From the NCBI GenBank assembly GCA_012295275.1, contig CM022670.1, forward strand, positions 29,649,938-29,713,937: DNA of 64,000 bases, read 5' to 3'. This DNA is from Chrysomallon squamiferum (Eukaryota > Mollusca > Gastropoda > Neomphalida > Peltospiridae). The stretch's first letter is position 1. Every line of letters begins with the position of its first letter. This document shows, one piece after another, positions 13,906 through 27,182 of this stretch. Position numbers and translations under genes: made by a program. The notes beneath the pieces were generated by a model. That model did no database searches, was not told the DNA's origin, and worked only from the letters and a program-made list of their open reading frames with translations.

Positions 13906-14778
13906 CTGATGTTGTTGTTGTTGCCGTTGTTGTTACTGCTGTTTTTGTTTTTGTTATTATAATCATTTTCATAATTATCTTTTATCCTTTCTTAATTATT
14001 ATTATACACAAATACATTCTGACAAATTCACGACCACACTCACATCCACAAACACATAGACAAAAATCGAATTTTCAAATTTTGACCTTGGTTTCTGCTG
14101 TTGAAACGGTACGCCACAAAACAAATCTATATATCTGCTTTATTGTATACCTGAAGTATGATAATTACCGTAGAGTGAAAACTGAGAAAACTGCTGAAAA
14201 ACACTGTTATTAATGCACAGTACTCAGGCTTAAGACTGTGAGGTTACTCACTGATATTAAATACGTAGTAGTGCTTAAAATGAACAGGTATACTGATAAT
14301 TAACACAAGTAAAGTGTATGAAGCTCCCTGTTTAATATATTGTAACAGTGTACAAAACAGGTCATCATAGAATGTTTTAAAAATGTATTAGAATCAGTGT
14401 TTACGTCTAATAAGTTTATATCCATAAATCATATTATTTCTATAAGCTAAGCACTTCCTACCATTGTTTTTTCTTTCAGTGATGAGGAGAGACATTGTTT
14501 GCTTACATAGGTGAAGATAGTCAGAGGGAAACTAAATATCTCTACTCATTTACCATGTTTTCTTCTTTTTCTAACTTATTACACTGGAATTTGTTGATGT
14601 ACAAACAATCTTGTTTCTTATACATAGAGCTAGTATCCATTACCCGTTTTCCTATATCATATAATTACATACTGCAACTTCATTATTGTTTACAAAGGAG
14701 CACATAAAGAATGAAATACAGGGTGGATAAAATATTATAAAGTAATTAAATACATGTATGTCGAAATAGTTATATTTA

Positions 14779-14780
<2 letters not shown>

Positions 14781-14822
<42 letters not shown>

Positions 14823-14842
14823 ATAATAATAATAATAATAAT
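14781..14842. repeat. Compound (CTA)n-(TAA)n
   Basis: Thirteen CTA/ACT units, then about seven TAA units. Confidence 0.95.
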
Positions 14843-16991
14843 CATGATCATCATCCAAATTTTATGTTGAATTTTGGGCAGATTTGACACGAATGAATGT
14901 CAAACAACTTTTATATCAATACTTATTAGATGTCGGTCATACTTTTATTGTATAGTCATTGTTTAAGAAAGAAACCCTGCAAATTCAAGCACTGACACAA
15001 CTCACGATAACACACACATAATAATATACAGACACGAGAAACATACACACAAAATAAATAAACATCTGAAATGTCTTATAATATTTCATTTGTTTACCTT
15101 ATTTTCATTCGCGTATTTTATTACAGTTCTGTAGTGACAGAATAAATTCCAGGATAACTTAGAGCTTGATGTCTTTATTTCATCACCATCTCAAAACATA
15201 TTCAGCAAATAATAATGTTTACTCTTCTCAGAACTGAGCAAGGGTAAGATTTTGCTCGCTTATTGCCTACGTCCACAAAACACTTTGTTTAACTACATTA
15301 ATAAGATATTTGCTTCTACAAAGCATCCACTAATTGTTGCTCAGATACCATACACTCGAAGAATGATGAGGTGTCAGATAACTAAAATCCGTGTTTTCAA
15401 AAATTAATTGTGAAAATGATATCTGTTTGTTCTTCAAGATAAACGTAAACATATGTATACACACACAAACACACAATAAACGTTAATTAAATCAAATTTG
15501 ATAGACAGACAGACAGACAGATAAACAGAAGTAGAGAGCTAGACCGACAAATAATGGAACGGACAGACTGATGGATGGAAGGATGAGTAGTTGGTGGTAA
15601 GGTAAGTAGATAAACAGGCAGTATAAACTAATTTCTGTCATGTGCTGTTATCACTGCAGTATATTCCACGAATAAAGATGTAACGCAGTCAGCGCTTACA
15701 GAGATGGAGGGAGAGAGGTAAAGAGAGGGAACACGCACACACACAAACGTCCTTGTATAAACGATAGTAACTGTTTAATGTCAGAGTTCAACGAGATGTA
15801 AGGGAAGTAAATAGCTATGTCAAACGTTCACTATCTGCTACTAATGAAACCAAGCAAGCGGCAAAAGAAAAACCATAAACCGAATATTGTTTTATTTTGT
15901 ATTATAGAAAAATCACGGTTCTATAAACTGCTTTACGAAAATAGATGTATTGCTTTACGGTTACTTCATATTATAAGTTTCTGACATTTAATCTTACAGT
16001 ATCGCGACAAAATTATTTGACCTATTGACGAGATGCATTTAAAAGATTTCCATTGGACTGGCCTCCTAATGTTTCAAAGGTTGTGGTATGTGCTTTGCTG
16101 TTTTGGGAATGTACATTTGAAAGATCCCTTGCTGACGTTTCGTTTGAATAGCTCGAGGATAGATATTATCCACCAGAGCATTATTAAACACGTGGTAACG
16201 CAAAATATTCTTTATCAGAAAATCTTGAGCATCAAGGTTAGACTATGCGGCTTCGCTTCGTCCTGTGACAGACAGGCTCAAATCCGTGTGGTATTAATGT
16301 AAGTGTAAGAACAGAAGAATTTTGACATTTACCAACAGGTCTGTCTTCCACTTGTTATAGCAATTCGTGTAATTTTGCTTATCTTAGCTTTGTATATAAG
16401 TTGGCGGTGTTAAATGCCTGCATGATTTATTTAGCTTAGCGTCTGAGAGTAATCAAAGTCTTGACATGTGCAAAAATACAAGAGATAATGTCAGCGGTTT
16501 GTTTAGAATACAACGTTGGCAGTAATCCACAGATGTCACTACTTCAGCTACTACTACAGTTATCATGAGCGCCGACGTCACCATTATTATTATGCTTATT
16601 TCTTTATTTATTTATTTGTTTGTTTTTCTGTGTTTTTGTTTGTTTATTATTTCTTTCTTTCTTTCTTTCTTTATTTATTATGGCTGAAAGTCTTATTGTT
16701 GCGGCAGCATTTTCAATCACAGTAAAATGTTAATGTATTAGATTTACCTTCAGTCATTTGTCGTTCATACGTACTTTCTGACCTCTAAATAAGAATTTAA
16801 TAAATAACATGACATGATATCAACATACAAACTTAATGAAACTTTTCCAAGCATTTAAATTAATTATGACTTTCATTTAATTTAATTAACATGACAGCTC
16901 ATAACCCTGATTTGAAAAAAAAAATAAATAAAAGGATACAAAAAAATAGAATTCCTAAAGTTTTGGCTTAACAAAATGAAGTACTGATTTG

Positions 16992-17005
16992 AAAAAAAAA
17001 AAAAA

Positions 17006-17044
<39 letters not shown>
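16992..17044. repeat. A15 run plus (TAA)n
   Basis: A homopolymer passing into TAA repeats, a form often seen as a decayed retroposon tail. Confidence 0.9.
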
Positions 17045-17687
17045 TAAAAAAACGATATAGAGAAAGAATAAATAAGCATATTAGCTTTAAATATCCTTTA
17101 GCAAAATTATCTAAAGTCAAGAAAAGTAATGACGGAAACAGAATAGAAATGCCCTTGGAGAAAACGTCATGAGGAAATCCCGTTACTTTTCTCTGACACT
17201 TGAAACCTAACTTTTCACTGGCTATGTCTCAGCTGGTGTACAATCCACATATCTGATTGCTTCTTTATTACTTCTTATTACTCGTTTATTATTTATGATT
17301 ACAGAACGGTCAACAGTTTTTGTTTCACTACGACAACGAAAAGCTTGTACTAAACGAAATATTAATTTTTTTATGCGATATGACCGTGACTGTCGTACTA
17401 ACAGTGTTTTGGTTTTTAAATTAGTCATTAATAAACATACCCAAAGCATATTAGGTAAATAATTTTAAAAAGTCACTTTGTTTACCGTTAAATTGGAGAT
17501 CCACAGTTAAGATAAAAAATAAATAAATAAAAAATGATAAGTGTGAATAATAAAAATATATTATTAAAAGGCGACTATAAAATTATTGCTGTTGTTTTGT
17601 TTTACCAATTTTATTAAAAGATTTTCATGGTTACATTATTTCTCCCCCTTTCATTTTCTAAACACCTCTTGCCTTAAATAAATGTAA

Positions 17688-17723
17688 AACTATGAAGGTA
17701 TATATATATATACCTTCATAGTT
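17688..17723. repeat. 36-bp perfect palindrome
   Basis: aactatgaaggta, a TA-alternating centre, then taccttcatagtt; each half is the exact reverse complement of the other. It could extrude as a cruciform. Confidence 0.9.
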
Positions 17724-18579
17724 ACAAGTGAATTTTCAGTCTCATTTCTATTTTAATATTATTCAAATTTTATATATTAGCATATACATCAGCATAAAAA
17801 TTGTTATTGAGACCATCATGACATAAAATATGACAAACCAGGTATTTAGAGGTATTCAGTCCAAAAATGAAATCAGTGTAGGTTTATCTTACATCTTCTT
17901 TAATATTAGTTACTGACTGCGACAAAACTGCTGTATTTCTAACAAATACCATTTTAGATTTTCATGTCTTTTTGTTTGTTATTTTCCATCCATTTATATT
18001 CCAAGATATCCAAATCTAACGAAAGTTTTCGTCAGCGTTGAAGAACAAACACAAGTCAGAAAAAAACAATATGAATTTCCTAAAAGGTTGTTGAGAAGAG
18101 AAATTTCTATTTTATAATTCGATATTATTTGTCAGTTGTTTGGATGTATGTCACGATGGTATGATTTAGAACACGTTTGTCAGTGATAAAGTGAAATAAT
18201 TTAAACTAGTGTGTACAAGGAGCATTGCACAAAGAAGAAGAAGAAAAAAAGAAATAAAAGTTTTACTTGACTATTTGTAATCGTCGATTACATGGAGTTA
18301 TGCAGCTGGTTAAAGATCACACAAACAGACAGACTGAAACAGTCCGCCAACTCTTTTTCGACTAGTAGCAAGAAATCTTTATACATACACAAAACTCATA
18401 CTTTAATAAACCACTGGCTCAACACAAAACAGAGCGCGGTAAGAAGGAGTGTTCCTACTACCAATCACTCTAGCTACCGAGTACAGCCAGACAAAGCAAG
18501 CAAACAAAACAAATTATATTATTTATATTAATGTTAATTATAATAATTAAATTCCATTCACTTCTAGGTATAAGAAATA

Positions 18580-19380
18580 TATAAACTGAAAAAAAAAAAC
18601 AAAAAAAAACGAGGTAACGAAAGAAAGAAAAATACGAAAGAAAGAACTAAAGAAAGAAAAGAAAATGGAAACGAGGATTGAAAGATGCATGAATGAAAGA
18701 AGGGCTGGATGGATAAACCAGTAAATAAAGTTTTGGATGAAAGGATGAATAAATAAGGGGCAGAGGGTCTGATGGATGGAGGGAATCAAACAAAGACAAA
18801 ATATCGATATTATAATGTTTGTAACGATTAATAAAAACCAGTAAAGTCTAAACAATGATTTAAAAATATCTGTTGTGAAAAACTGGATCTGTTTAAAATA
18901 ATACTTTTTGTTACTAGTAACCATGCTAGAAATAATGTACCTATCCACTGATTTGAAAAGGCATAATTTACATCTATTTCGAAAGCAGTGAGCTTCTTAT
19001 TGGCTGTCGAAATTATGATTGGAGTAAAAATAATGAAGCAAACGAACAATTATAATAATTAAGAAAAAGAAGGAGAGACTAAAAAAATCATATAAAAAGA
19101 TGAAATGTACGGAAGAAAATAGAAAGGATGAAGACAGAGTAGTTAAGAAAAAAGAAAACTAAAGATCAACCTAGAAATAAAAATAAAAATAATGATAATA
19201 ATGAAAGAAAAAAGGCCGAAAAAAGTAAAAAAGTAAAGAAAGTAAAACAAAGGACAAAAAGAAAAACCTGTAGATAAAGAAAGGATGAAAGAAAAAATCC
19301 AAAAGAAAGTAAATAATGAAAAAAAAAGAAGAAAAAAGAAAAGAAAAAAGAAAGGAGTAAAAGGAAATGACGAAACAAAT
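18580..19380. repeat. Purine-rich (GAAA-like) region
   Basis: Two stretches (about 18580-18790 and 19040-19380) are strongly A/G rich on the plus strand. They make Phe/Ser/Leu-rich frames on the minus strand that are not genes. Confidence 0.75.
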
Positions 19381-19778
19381 AATGTAATAGTTTTGAAGTA
19401 TTTACGTCAAACATTTCGTCGTAATATATTGCTGAAAGGCATCATTTGTTGAAACAACGTATATGGCTTCAATACTGCTTCATTTTAGGTCCACAATTTT
19501 GCGATTTTCTATAAAAAAAGATGTTACAAAGACAAAGAAACTGGAGCGAACGAGGCATCGAGCTTAATTGTTACTAATGTAGGTGGAGAGCTGAGATTGA
19601 CAACATTAATTACCATACAGTGTGAAACAAAAAGTGGATTAAAACTTACTGTTTCTGAAAAGCAAGAATTAATGTTAAAAAATGAGATGAAATGTCTGGA
19701 TCAAAGATAATTGCTAAGCAACTGTTGTCTAGCTGTTGAGGATGTTGAAAATAAACGATCTTTTCTGCTCGAAAAAAT

Positions 19779-20318
19779 TGGTATGTTCCCAAAACTGGCA
19801 GTCTCCAGATTTGGTAAGCGACGTGGTGTTCTAATCCGCTTCCCAGAAATGGGAAAACTGGCGTGAGCAATTAAGGCCAATTTAGACGTATGGGGATAAC
19901 AAGATGTGTGAAGAACAGAGGGGGCGATTAACGAGATTAACCTTAATGAGCAGTGAAGAGCAGAAGTGAGCCGGAATAGAGATTGGAAGAAAATTAATGT
20001 TTGGAGACATGAAATTAATGTTATATCTCAGTCAAATCTGGAGACAGGAAATACTACCAATTTAGATGTGTGGGGTTAACGAGATCAGTTAAGAGGTATA
20101 TTTCAGCTTGCGGTGGAGTGCTTTCTGGGACATTTCGTGTGTAAAGTGTGACTGAATGTGCTTTCAAATTGTGGACAAAATACTGTTTAACAAAAGTACA
20201 CCAGTTAAGGTGACGGAACACCAATTAGTAAGGGTGAGCAATACACTGCCAGAAATGGAACAACTGGCGTGTCCAGTTAAGATGTGTTATATTCTCACTG
20301 CCAGATTCGGGAATAAAC
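19779..20318 (+). mobile_element. Non-autonomous DNA transposon, copy 1 (internally deleted, both ends present)
   Basis: Left end ggtatgTTCCCAAAACTGGCAGT (19780-19802) and the reverse complement of the right end (20297-20318), tttatTCCCGAATCTGGCAGT, form imperfect terminal inverted repeats. The inside matches copies at 24.9-25.9 and 55.8-56.2 kb in stretches such as tttggagacatgaaattaat and cagcttgcggtggagtgctt. It lacks the segment that carries the FLYWCH frame in copy 2. No clear target duplication was found. Confidence 0.7.
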
Positions 20319-20641
20319 AATAAAAAAATGACCATCAAAGTGCGCGGTCGTTCTTTTTCTTATTTATTTTATTTATATTTATTTTATTTTATTTTTTGCT
20401 TTTCTTTCTTTCTTTTAATTATTTTGTTTAACCTTTTTTTTTAAATATTATTACGATTAGTTCAACAAGTAAACATGGAACCAATAAAAATTGAAGATGT
20501 TGTTTAATAAATAAATAATAATTTTGTAAATAATAATGATGATGATGATGATATTTTTAATGATGACGATGGTGATGATGATTATAGATACAGACAATTG
20601 ATTAAAAACAATTTTATATTACTATATAAGCATCCCTCGCG

Positions 20642-20774
20642 TTCTCTTTTTAAGTCTGCGACGGACACGCCCGCTGACCTGTCAGAAAGCTGCCCGTCGC
20701 AGACGTGCTTCACAACAGCTTGCTCTGATTAGCACGTTAATTTTTTTCGATTCGATTCGATTCTCTTTTTAAGT
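20642..20774 (+). mobile_element. Short retroposon-like insertion with 14-bp target duplication
   Basis: A perfect TTCTCTTTTTAAGT lies at 20642-20655 and 20761-20774. Between them is a GC-rich block (20656-20760) ending in T7 and a (CGATT)n-like tail. The block starts with an 11-bp perfect stem (gtctgcgacgg 20654-20664 with ccgtcgcagac 20694-20704). Direct repeats and a short simple tail fit a SINE or retroposed small RNA. I do not recognise the source RNA. Confidence 0.45.
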
Positions 20775-22080
20775 TTGTTCATGTTTATATGTTCATAAAA
20801 CATAGGCACACACACACACACAGCTCACTGAATAGCTTATACCTAGATTTTGCTTCATTGAATTGTGATACTAAAGACTTTGATTATTTGGTCAAAGTAA
20901 TTACATACTGTCTGCCACAGTAGCAGGTGAAACAATATTCATCTTACCAGAAATCCTCAAAGCCTTATTTTCATCGAGTGAAGCAGATTGGTTCTACAGA
21001 ATAGCTTCTACAGTCTCTCATAAAGCGAGCGGAATGCATGCAACGACAGTACATACATGTTTTATACTCGAAGACACAAAAATAACAGCCGAAAGGTTAA
21101 ATATGTTGTTTGTTAGGGGCGCATCTTCAAAGCACATCAACACATAATGTCTTTATCCCTTTCCTGAAACAATACATTTTCTTCTTCTTCTTCTTCTTGT
21201 TTTGTTGTTGTCGTTGTTGTTGTTTTTGTGGTGGTGGTATTATTAACAAACAAAACTGGCTGCATTAACAATTAGCTGTTCGTCTTTTTGAACATTTCTC
21301 TTCTGTTAACTATAGAATGATAGCGAGGGAAAAAATATACGTTACTTAGTCTGCTTATGTATGTTTGTGTATATGTGAGTATGTCGGTGTGTGTGTGCGT
21401 GTGTGTGTGTGTAAAACATTTATTTAGGCATTCGAATGCTAATCGTTTTATCTGAGAAAACAATTCAAATTTTTAATCCAAGTTATTAATTTGACGAAGA
21501 AAATGAAACGATCTTTAATAAACGATTACTGATGGAACAACCGATATTAATACAACATAACTGTCTTCGGAAATATACCCTGTGTTAACTAACAATCTAG
21601 ATATATTTATCTATCTCTCTAGTTTTGTACATACTACATGATCAGACACATTGGTTAGTATTTATCACTTGCCTCAGATTTACCATATTTCTCTTGAGAC
21701 GTGCTCTTTGTTTGAAAACTGAATATAAATACACCATTTAACATTGTTTCAGTTTATACTTATTTAACCATTGGAGATTTAAAGTACACCGCAGCGAGAA
21801 ACTAAAAACAGTAGTTACCGAACTCTTTGTTGAAGATATAAATATGCATGTGAAATGAAATGGATGGTTGCAGAGCAAACCTTATTTTGTACCCAAGAAG
21901 TACTAGTGTGTAACAATGACATAATATTAACTGTTTAATTAAATAGCAAACCTATAATAAAATTATTTCGGGAAACAGAAATAAATATAGACATAAAAAC
22001 ATACCTACATGCATATCTACGTACCTACATGCATACAAGCATATGCTAATACATTTATACGTAATTACATGTATAAAACT

Positions 22081-22088
<8 letters not shown>

Positions 22089-22117
<29 letters not shown>

Positions 22118-22260
22118 CGTAACATACATAAATATACTCACGAATACACATACATATACGCACGTTCATATATACAAATACACATAAGAGAATGACAGAC
22201 AAACATACATATACTCATTCAAACACACACACACACACAAACACACTCTGAAATTGACAG
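22089..22260. repeat. (AT)n with acat/acac tetranucleotide surroundings
   Basis: A pure (AT)n run at 22089-22117, then degenerate acatac/acacac sequence to about 22250. Confidence 0.85.
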
Positions 22261-24195
22261 GCAAACTGAAGAAAAGTACTATCATGTGCTCTTACAAAGC
22301 TATATCATTATTAAATGTGTTTCCAAATAGCATTTGCTCTGCATTCAAGCGAGTCTGATGGTGTAAACATGAAAGAACAAATGAAAATAATTTCGTCTGA
22401 AATTCGTCATTGAAATATAAAAGAATCAATATTAGGGTTAGGTATAATGTTACTAGTATGTAACAGTGTACTTGTAATGCAGTCTGTTTTCCTTTTTCTA
22501 TTTTTTCTTCTTTTTTCAATTTTGATTGTACTCAGTATAATTATGCAATGTAATAGCTTTTCTTTCGGCATTTCTTAATTTTTATTTTATATTATTGATA
22601 GTTACTTTGTACATAATAGGATTATATATGTAATCTAATCAGATTTTTGATAAAATTTTATTTTACTATTTTTATTTATTTATTTTCAATTATATATTTT
22701 TCAGTCTATATTTCTGATAGTTAAATTATAAGCATGCAGGATTTTATAATGTAATCTCTTTTTCTTCTTTTTTACATATTACCAAGGTATTTGTTAAACA
22801 ACACTAAAAAGATAGTCTGTTATACTCACAGTAGTATTTGAAAGACCTTCAGAAAGAAATTACCATCTTTTAATATTAACTTAACCAACAAACAAAAAAA
22901 CAAATAAACAAACAAATATTTTAAATTACAGTTGCAACCGTTTCTTACACAAAACAAAGAAAAGTAAGACTCTGTAATAAATTCCAATAAACGTTTACGT
23001 AAAAATTTTGTTTACTCTAACAGAAAATTCTAAACTACAACAAGAATAACGGGAAAAAAAAGTACCTTGTCTTTTCAGTAGCAGGTAAACCACACACAGA
23101 ACACATCTGTATCGAGCGATCTCCTCTTGTTTTTGCTAAGCTATATTTTGAGTCACTTTGAATGTGTTAATGAACATATTCTTGAACTGAGATAGTGTCT
23201 GTGTAGTTTTACGATGTTTTATCTGAGATAACGTACCTGTCAGTAGTACTATATGTTTCAGAATAATCAATTAATCAATGATAAACCAATTAACCGTTTC
23301 AAATAAGCTTAGAGCCCTTGAAGATTTGAATGCGTCAGTGTTGGACACACGACATTCATTTACGTGTCTCTTTTCAAATGTTTCAATTTACCAATCATTT
23401 CAAATCTGCTTGTATAAATGAAAATTTTGGCACATATAACCCGATATATATATATATAGCTACGTTATAATTATTGCTATGATTGTTGTTTCGACAACAA
23501 AAGCAACAAAAAAGAGACAAAAAACCAAAAATAAAAAACAATTTAATCCTTCATTGATTACCAACGAGATATGAAATGATATATTTTGATATCTGCCCTA
23601 AATATAAATTTGTAAAATAAATACATAAAATTACATAAATATCACATTATTTATGGACAAAACGTATACGATCACAAGCATATAATTCCTCTTTAATATG
23701 ATCAAAATGTAGCCTAAATCTAAAACAAGTAATCTATTCAGCATAATTAAACATGTCACATCTTGTTTATTATGTGTACCATGGCGTAAATTTAAGTGAA
23801 GATAAATAATAGAGACGTTTCTCCTTTGTCATATTGTCACGATTTATATTGCATCATGTAAGTAAATGAAAATGATGCTTTTATTTTGTTTTGTATTATT
23901 ATTTTGTTGTCTTGTTATTAACTGCAGTTTATATGTATAATAACATACTACTGAAGTAAATACGTACGCAGGCTCGTATGTATTAATTTGTGTTTGTTTC
24001 TCTCTCGAACTTTCCTCCACTTATTTTCTGTTTTCTGCAGGGGGTGATCTCTTATTATATATATATTTATTTCCAGCTTGCTTCAGTTTGTCAGAGAAAA
24101 CAAACTAACCTGATTACATTTATGTAACTATTGCAGTGTATATTTACATAGCATTCGTCTGTCATCACTGCCCTATTCAACGTAAACAGTTAGCA

Positions 24196-24227
24196 GACAC
24201 ACACACACAAACACACACTCACACACA

Positions 24228-24263
<36 letters not shown>
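24196..24263. repeat. (CA)n
   Basis: Interrupted CA repeat. The 147-codon frame across it has no domain and is not called as a gene. Confidence 0.95.
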
Positions 24264-24265
<2 letters not shown>

Positions 24266-24908
24266 AATGTATCAGAAAAACGAACCCAAATGTAAATCTT
24301 GGCAGCATGCACACACTTACCGTTACTTTCTCACTGCATTCAATAAACGGTATCCGAAATCTTCGTATATACAGTTCTAAATTTACGGAAGTAAAACAGG
24401 ACTCTCAGACGGTAAATACTATTCTACGTGAGAAAACCAGATCCTTGAATGAAAAGAGAAACAGACAGATGTTTCGCGGGTCATTCTTTCAAACGTTTCG
24501 CCTGTTATACACACTTTCCAAACGATGTGTCACATCAGTAGGCGGGTTTGTATTGGTGTCATGGAAACAGTATTTTTAACAGAACGAGTAGTGAAGCACA
24601 CGAAGGCAGTGAACTGAAGAGTATCGCAGCAGCGGTTTTTCTAAAGAGCAGCACAGAATAACAGAAAAACTTTCGTTTCAGTACTGAAGCAGAACAATAA
24701 TAATAATAATAAAAAATAATAATAAATAAATAAATAAAACTTCTTCTTAACATAAGGGAGAATAAAATTATGTCTGTACTGATGTCTAAATAAATCTTTA
24801 TAAACATATAAACATATCCTGCGATGCTTATTATTTATTTTTAATTTAATGTATTTTTATTTTATTTTTTATTTTATTTTTGTATTTATTTATTTATTTA
24901 TTTATTTA

Positions 24909-25876
24909 TTTGGTATGTTCCCAAAACTGGCAGTCTCCCAGTTATGTAATCGGTGAGGTGTTATAATCCGCTTCCAGAAATGGGAAAACTGGCGTGAGCA
25001 ATTAAGGCCGGAATAGAGATTGCAAGAAAATTAATGTTTGGAGACATGAAATTAATGTTGAATCTCAGTAAAATTTGGAGATAGGAAATACTACCAATTT
25101 AGACATGTGGGATTAACAAGATCAATTAAGAGATGTATAAAATACTACCTATATAAATACTGTACAGTCATGATGTTTGTTATGTTTGATCATGGCTGCG
25201 AAGGGAGAAATTTTGGACGGCAGAAAACCAGGTGCGGGCCTCAAACTTGATGGATAAATGTATGCACGGCGGATTAATAACAAGAATGGTACGGTACCAT
25301 GGAGATGTTTGTATTCGAGGTGCCTTGCCACCGTGACTACTACACCGGTTGGGTCTGTGGTCAGGAGAGGTTAAGACCACATCCATTCCTCGGATGAAAG
25401 CGAAGTTGCTGTCCACCTACTGACCAACATCATGCGGAAGCCCCGCCGCACAGAAGAAGACAAGCACAAGATCTTCCAGCTGGGATTGAAGTACGTCACG
25501 TGTACCCGGGACACGGCTTCCTACTTGTCAGCTTGCGGTGGAGTGCTTTCTGGGACATTTCTTGTGTAGAGTGTGACTGATTGTCCTACAAATTGTGGAC
25601 AAAATACTGTTTCACAAAAGTACATCAAAAGTACATCAAGTAAATATGCCTTAAATAGTATGTAACTGACAGCATATGTCTCCTGATATTAATCAAGGGT
25701 TTTAAACTTTAATTAAGATGACGGAACACCAATTAGTAAGGGTGAGAAATAAAATGCCAGAAATGGAACAACTGGCGTGTCCAATTAAGATGTGTTATAT
25801 TCTCACTGAAATATGCCGAAAATAGTAAGTAACTAACAGCATATGTCTCCTGACATTAATTAAGGGTTTTAAACTT
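24909..25876 (+). mobile_element. DNA transposon copy 2, longest copy, with FLYWCH remnant
   Basis: Starts with the same TTGGTATGTTCCC left end as copy 1. It runs through the shared subterminal blocks, the FLYWCH remnant (25192-25569), and shared right-side blocks to about 25808, where the match to the right terminal repeat stops. A segment of about 66 bp (25641-25708) is repeated at 25809-25876 with a few differences, so the right end is rearranged. Confidence 0.65.
25192..25569 (+). pseudogene. Broken FLYWCH zinc-finger frame inside a transposon copy
   Basis: One frame from ATG 25192 to TAG 25567-25569, interrupted by TAA at 25255-25257 and 25372-25374. Between and after the stops are the family landmarks: W25300-R-C(25306), four residues, C(25321)-L-A-T, a GSVVRRG segment, then H(25378)-x-H(25384), followed by a charged helix-like stretch. 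This order fits the FLYWCH C2H2-type finger, common in MULE-type transposases and in host proteins domesticated from them. No DDE catalytic domain is present. Surrounding sequence belongs to a repeat with two other copies in this window, so it is read as a decayed transposon gene, not a host gene. Confidence 0.7.
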
Positions 25877-27104
25877 TTTCTGGTCCGTTGTTATCAGAGA
25901 TGACAGAAAAATTGTTAAATAGTAGCAAAGGATATGTTTGGTTATTGTAAAGAGATTTATAATATATAATTATTGATATTTATAGGAACAGTTTTGGAGG
26001 CTAATTTCTAATCAGTGCTCCATTAAATGCTTATTTCTACAGCTGGCGCCACTGTCAGCTTTCAGGTTTCATATTATCCCACAGTGTGTATAGTACAAAT
26101 CACATATTATATATAAATGACTGTGTAATTTGTTTTAATACAAACTTTAGCACGGCAATATACAGACTGATCGAAAAATGAAACCTAAAAGAAATTATAA
26201 AATTATTCATATTCGTATTCTTCCTTTTCTTCTTCGTACTGTTGTCATCACTGCTGTCGTCGTAGTTATTATTTTCTTTGATCTTCTTATTTTTATTATT
26301 ACCACTACTATTATTATTCTACTATTGCTACTACTATAACTACAGCTATTACTAATAGCATTACTTCTTTTACTACTACTACTACTAATAATAATAATAC
26401 TATACTAATACCACAACTATTACCACTATTAATATTATTGCTACATCATAAATCATCATAATTGTTTTCATTATATCATCATCATCATCACTTTCCACAT
26501 TATCTTTATCGTCATACACCATCAGTCTACATATAAAGAACATTATAAGAAATCATTATTATCTCGTGAAAATGGACTCGTCGCATCGATAATAAATCGA
26601 AGAAGCAGATCAAGATGTGATTATACTTCATTGTGACATCATAGCCAAAAAGAATTTCATTAAACTCTCTTAATTAACTTGTTTGTCGCTAGAAATTTTC
26701 AAACAATGGGGTTTTCCCTTCTGATACAAATACTTCAACGATCGTGAGATAATCATTATAGTAAGCTTCTGTTACTGTTATATTTCCAGTGGACAATGAC
26801 ACTGATTTTATTATCATAAACTGTAAAGTAACAATTTAGAGATACATAATACAGTCATATTTACAAATAAATGCAATACATGTGTGGAAAGTTAATGTGA
26901 CATGTAGACAGTAATTAATCTCTCGAGAGATAGTTTCTGTTTCCTCAAACTCAATAAAATGAACAAACGGATGTTTAGCGTGTATCACAGTTGTATTGTT
27001 TATGTCAAACATTCAGTGAATTCAGTAGTTTCTTTTCCAAGTTAGGGCTCACGAAATATCGCGACTTAGAACTCGCCAACCCCCCCCCCCAAAAAAAAAC
27101 ACCC

Positions 27105-27182
<78 letters not shown>

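Larger units (their letters stand above)
7225..19778. other. Intergenic region A-B, left part
   Basis: No gene supported. The minus strand at 7383-7640 is less AT-rich than its surroundings and could hold the promoter and 5' UTR of gene A (a ctataat at 7612-7618 is only suggestive). The rest is AT-rich with simple repeats. At 11950-12360 an 'atgaaataacaaa ... acatttatca' theme recurs loosely several times, a possible worn satellite. Confidence 0.5.
20775..24908. other. Intergenic region A-B, middle part
   Basis: Microsatellites and AT-rich DNA only; short frames here show no domains or splice context. Confidence 0.5.

Noticed and set aside
18547-18948. 133-codon hydrophobic frame on the minus strand (also 19166-19414)
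   Set aside because: The Phe/Leu/Ser bias comes from purine-rich DNA on the opposite strand; no conserved motif.
24136-24579. 147-codon frame
   Set aside because: A quarter of it is a CA repeat and the rest has no recognisable domain or splice context.
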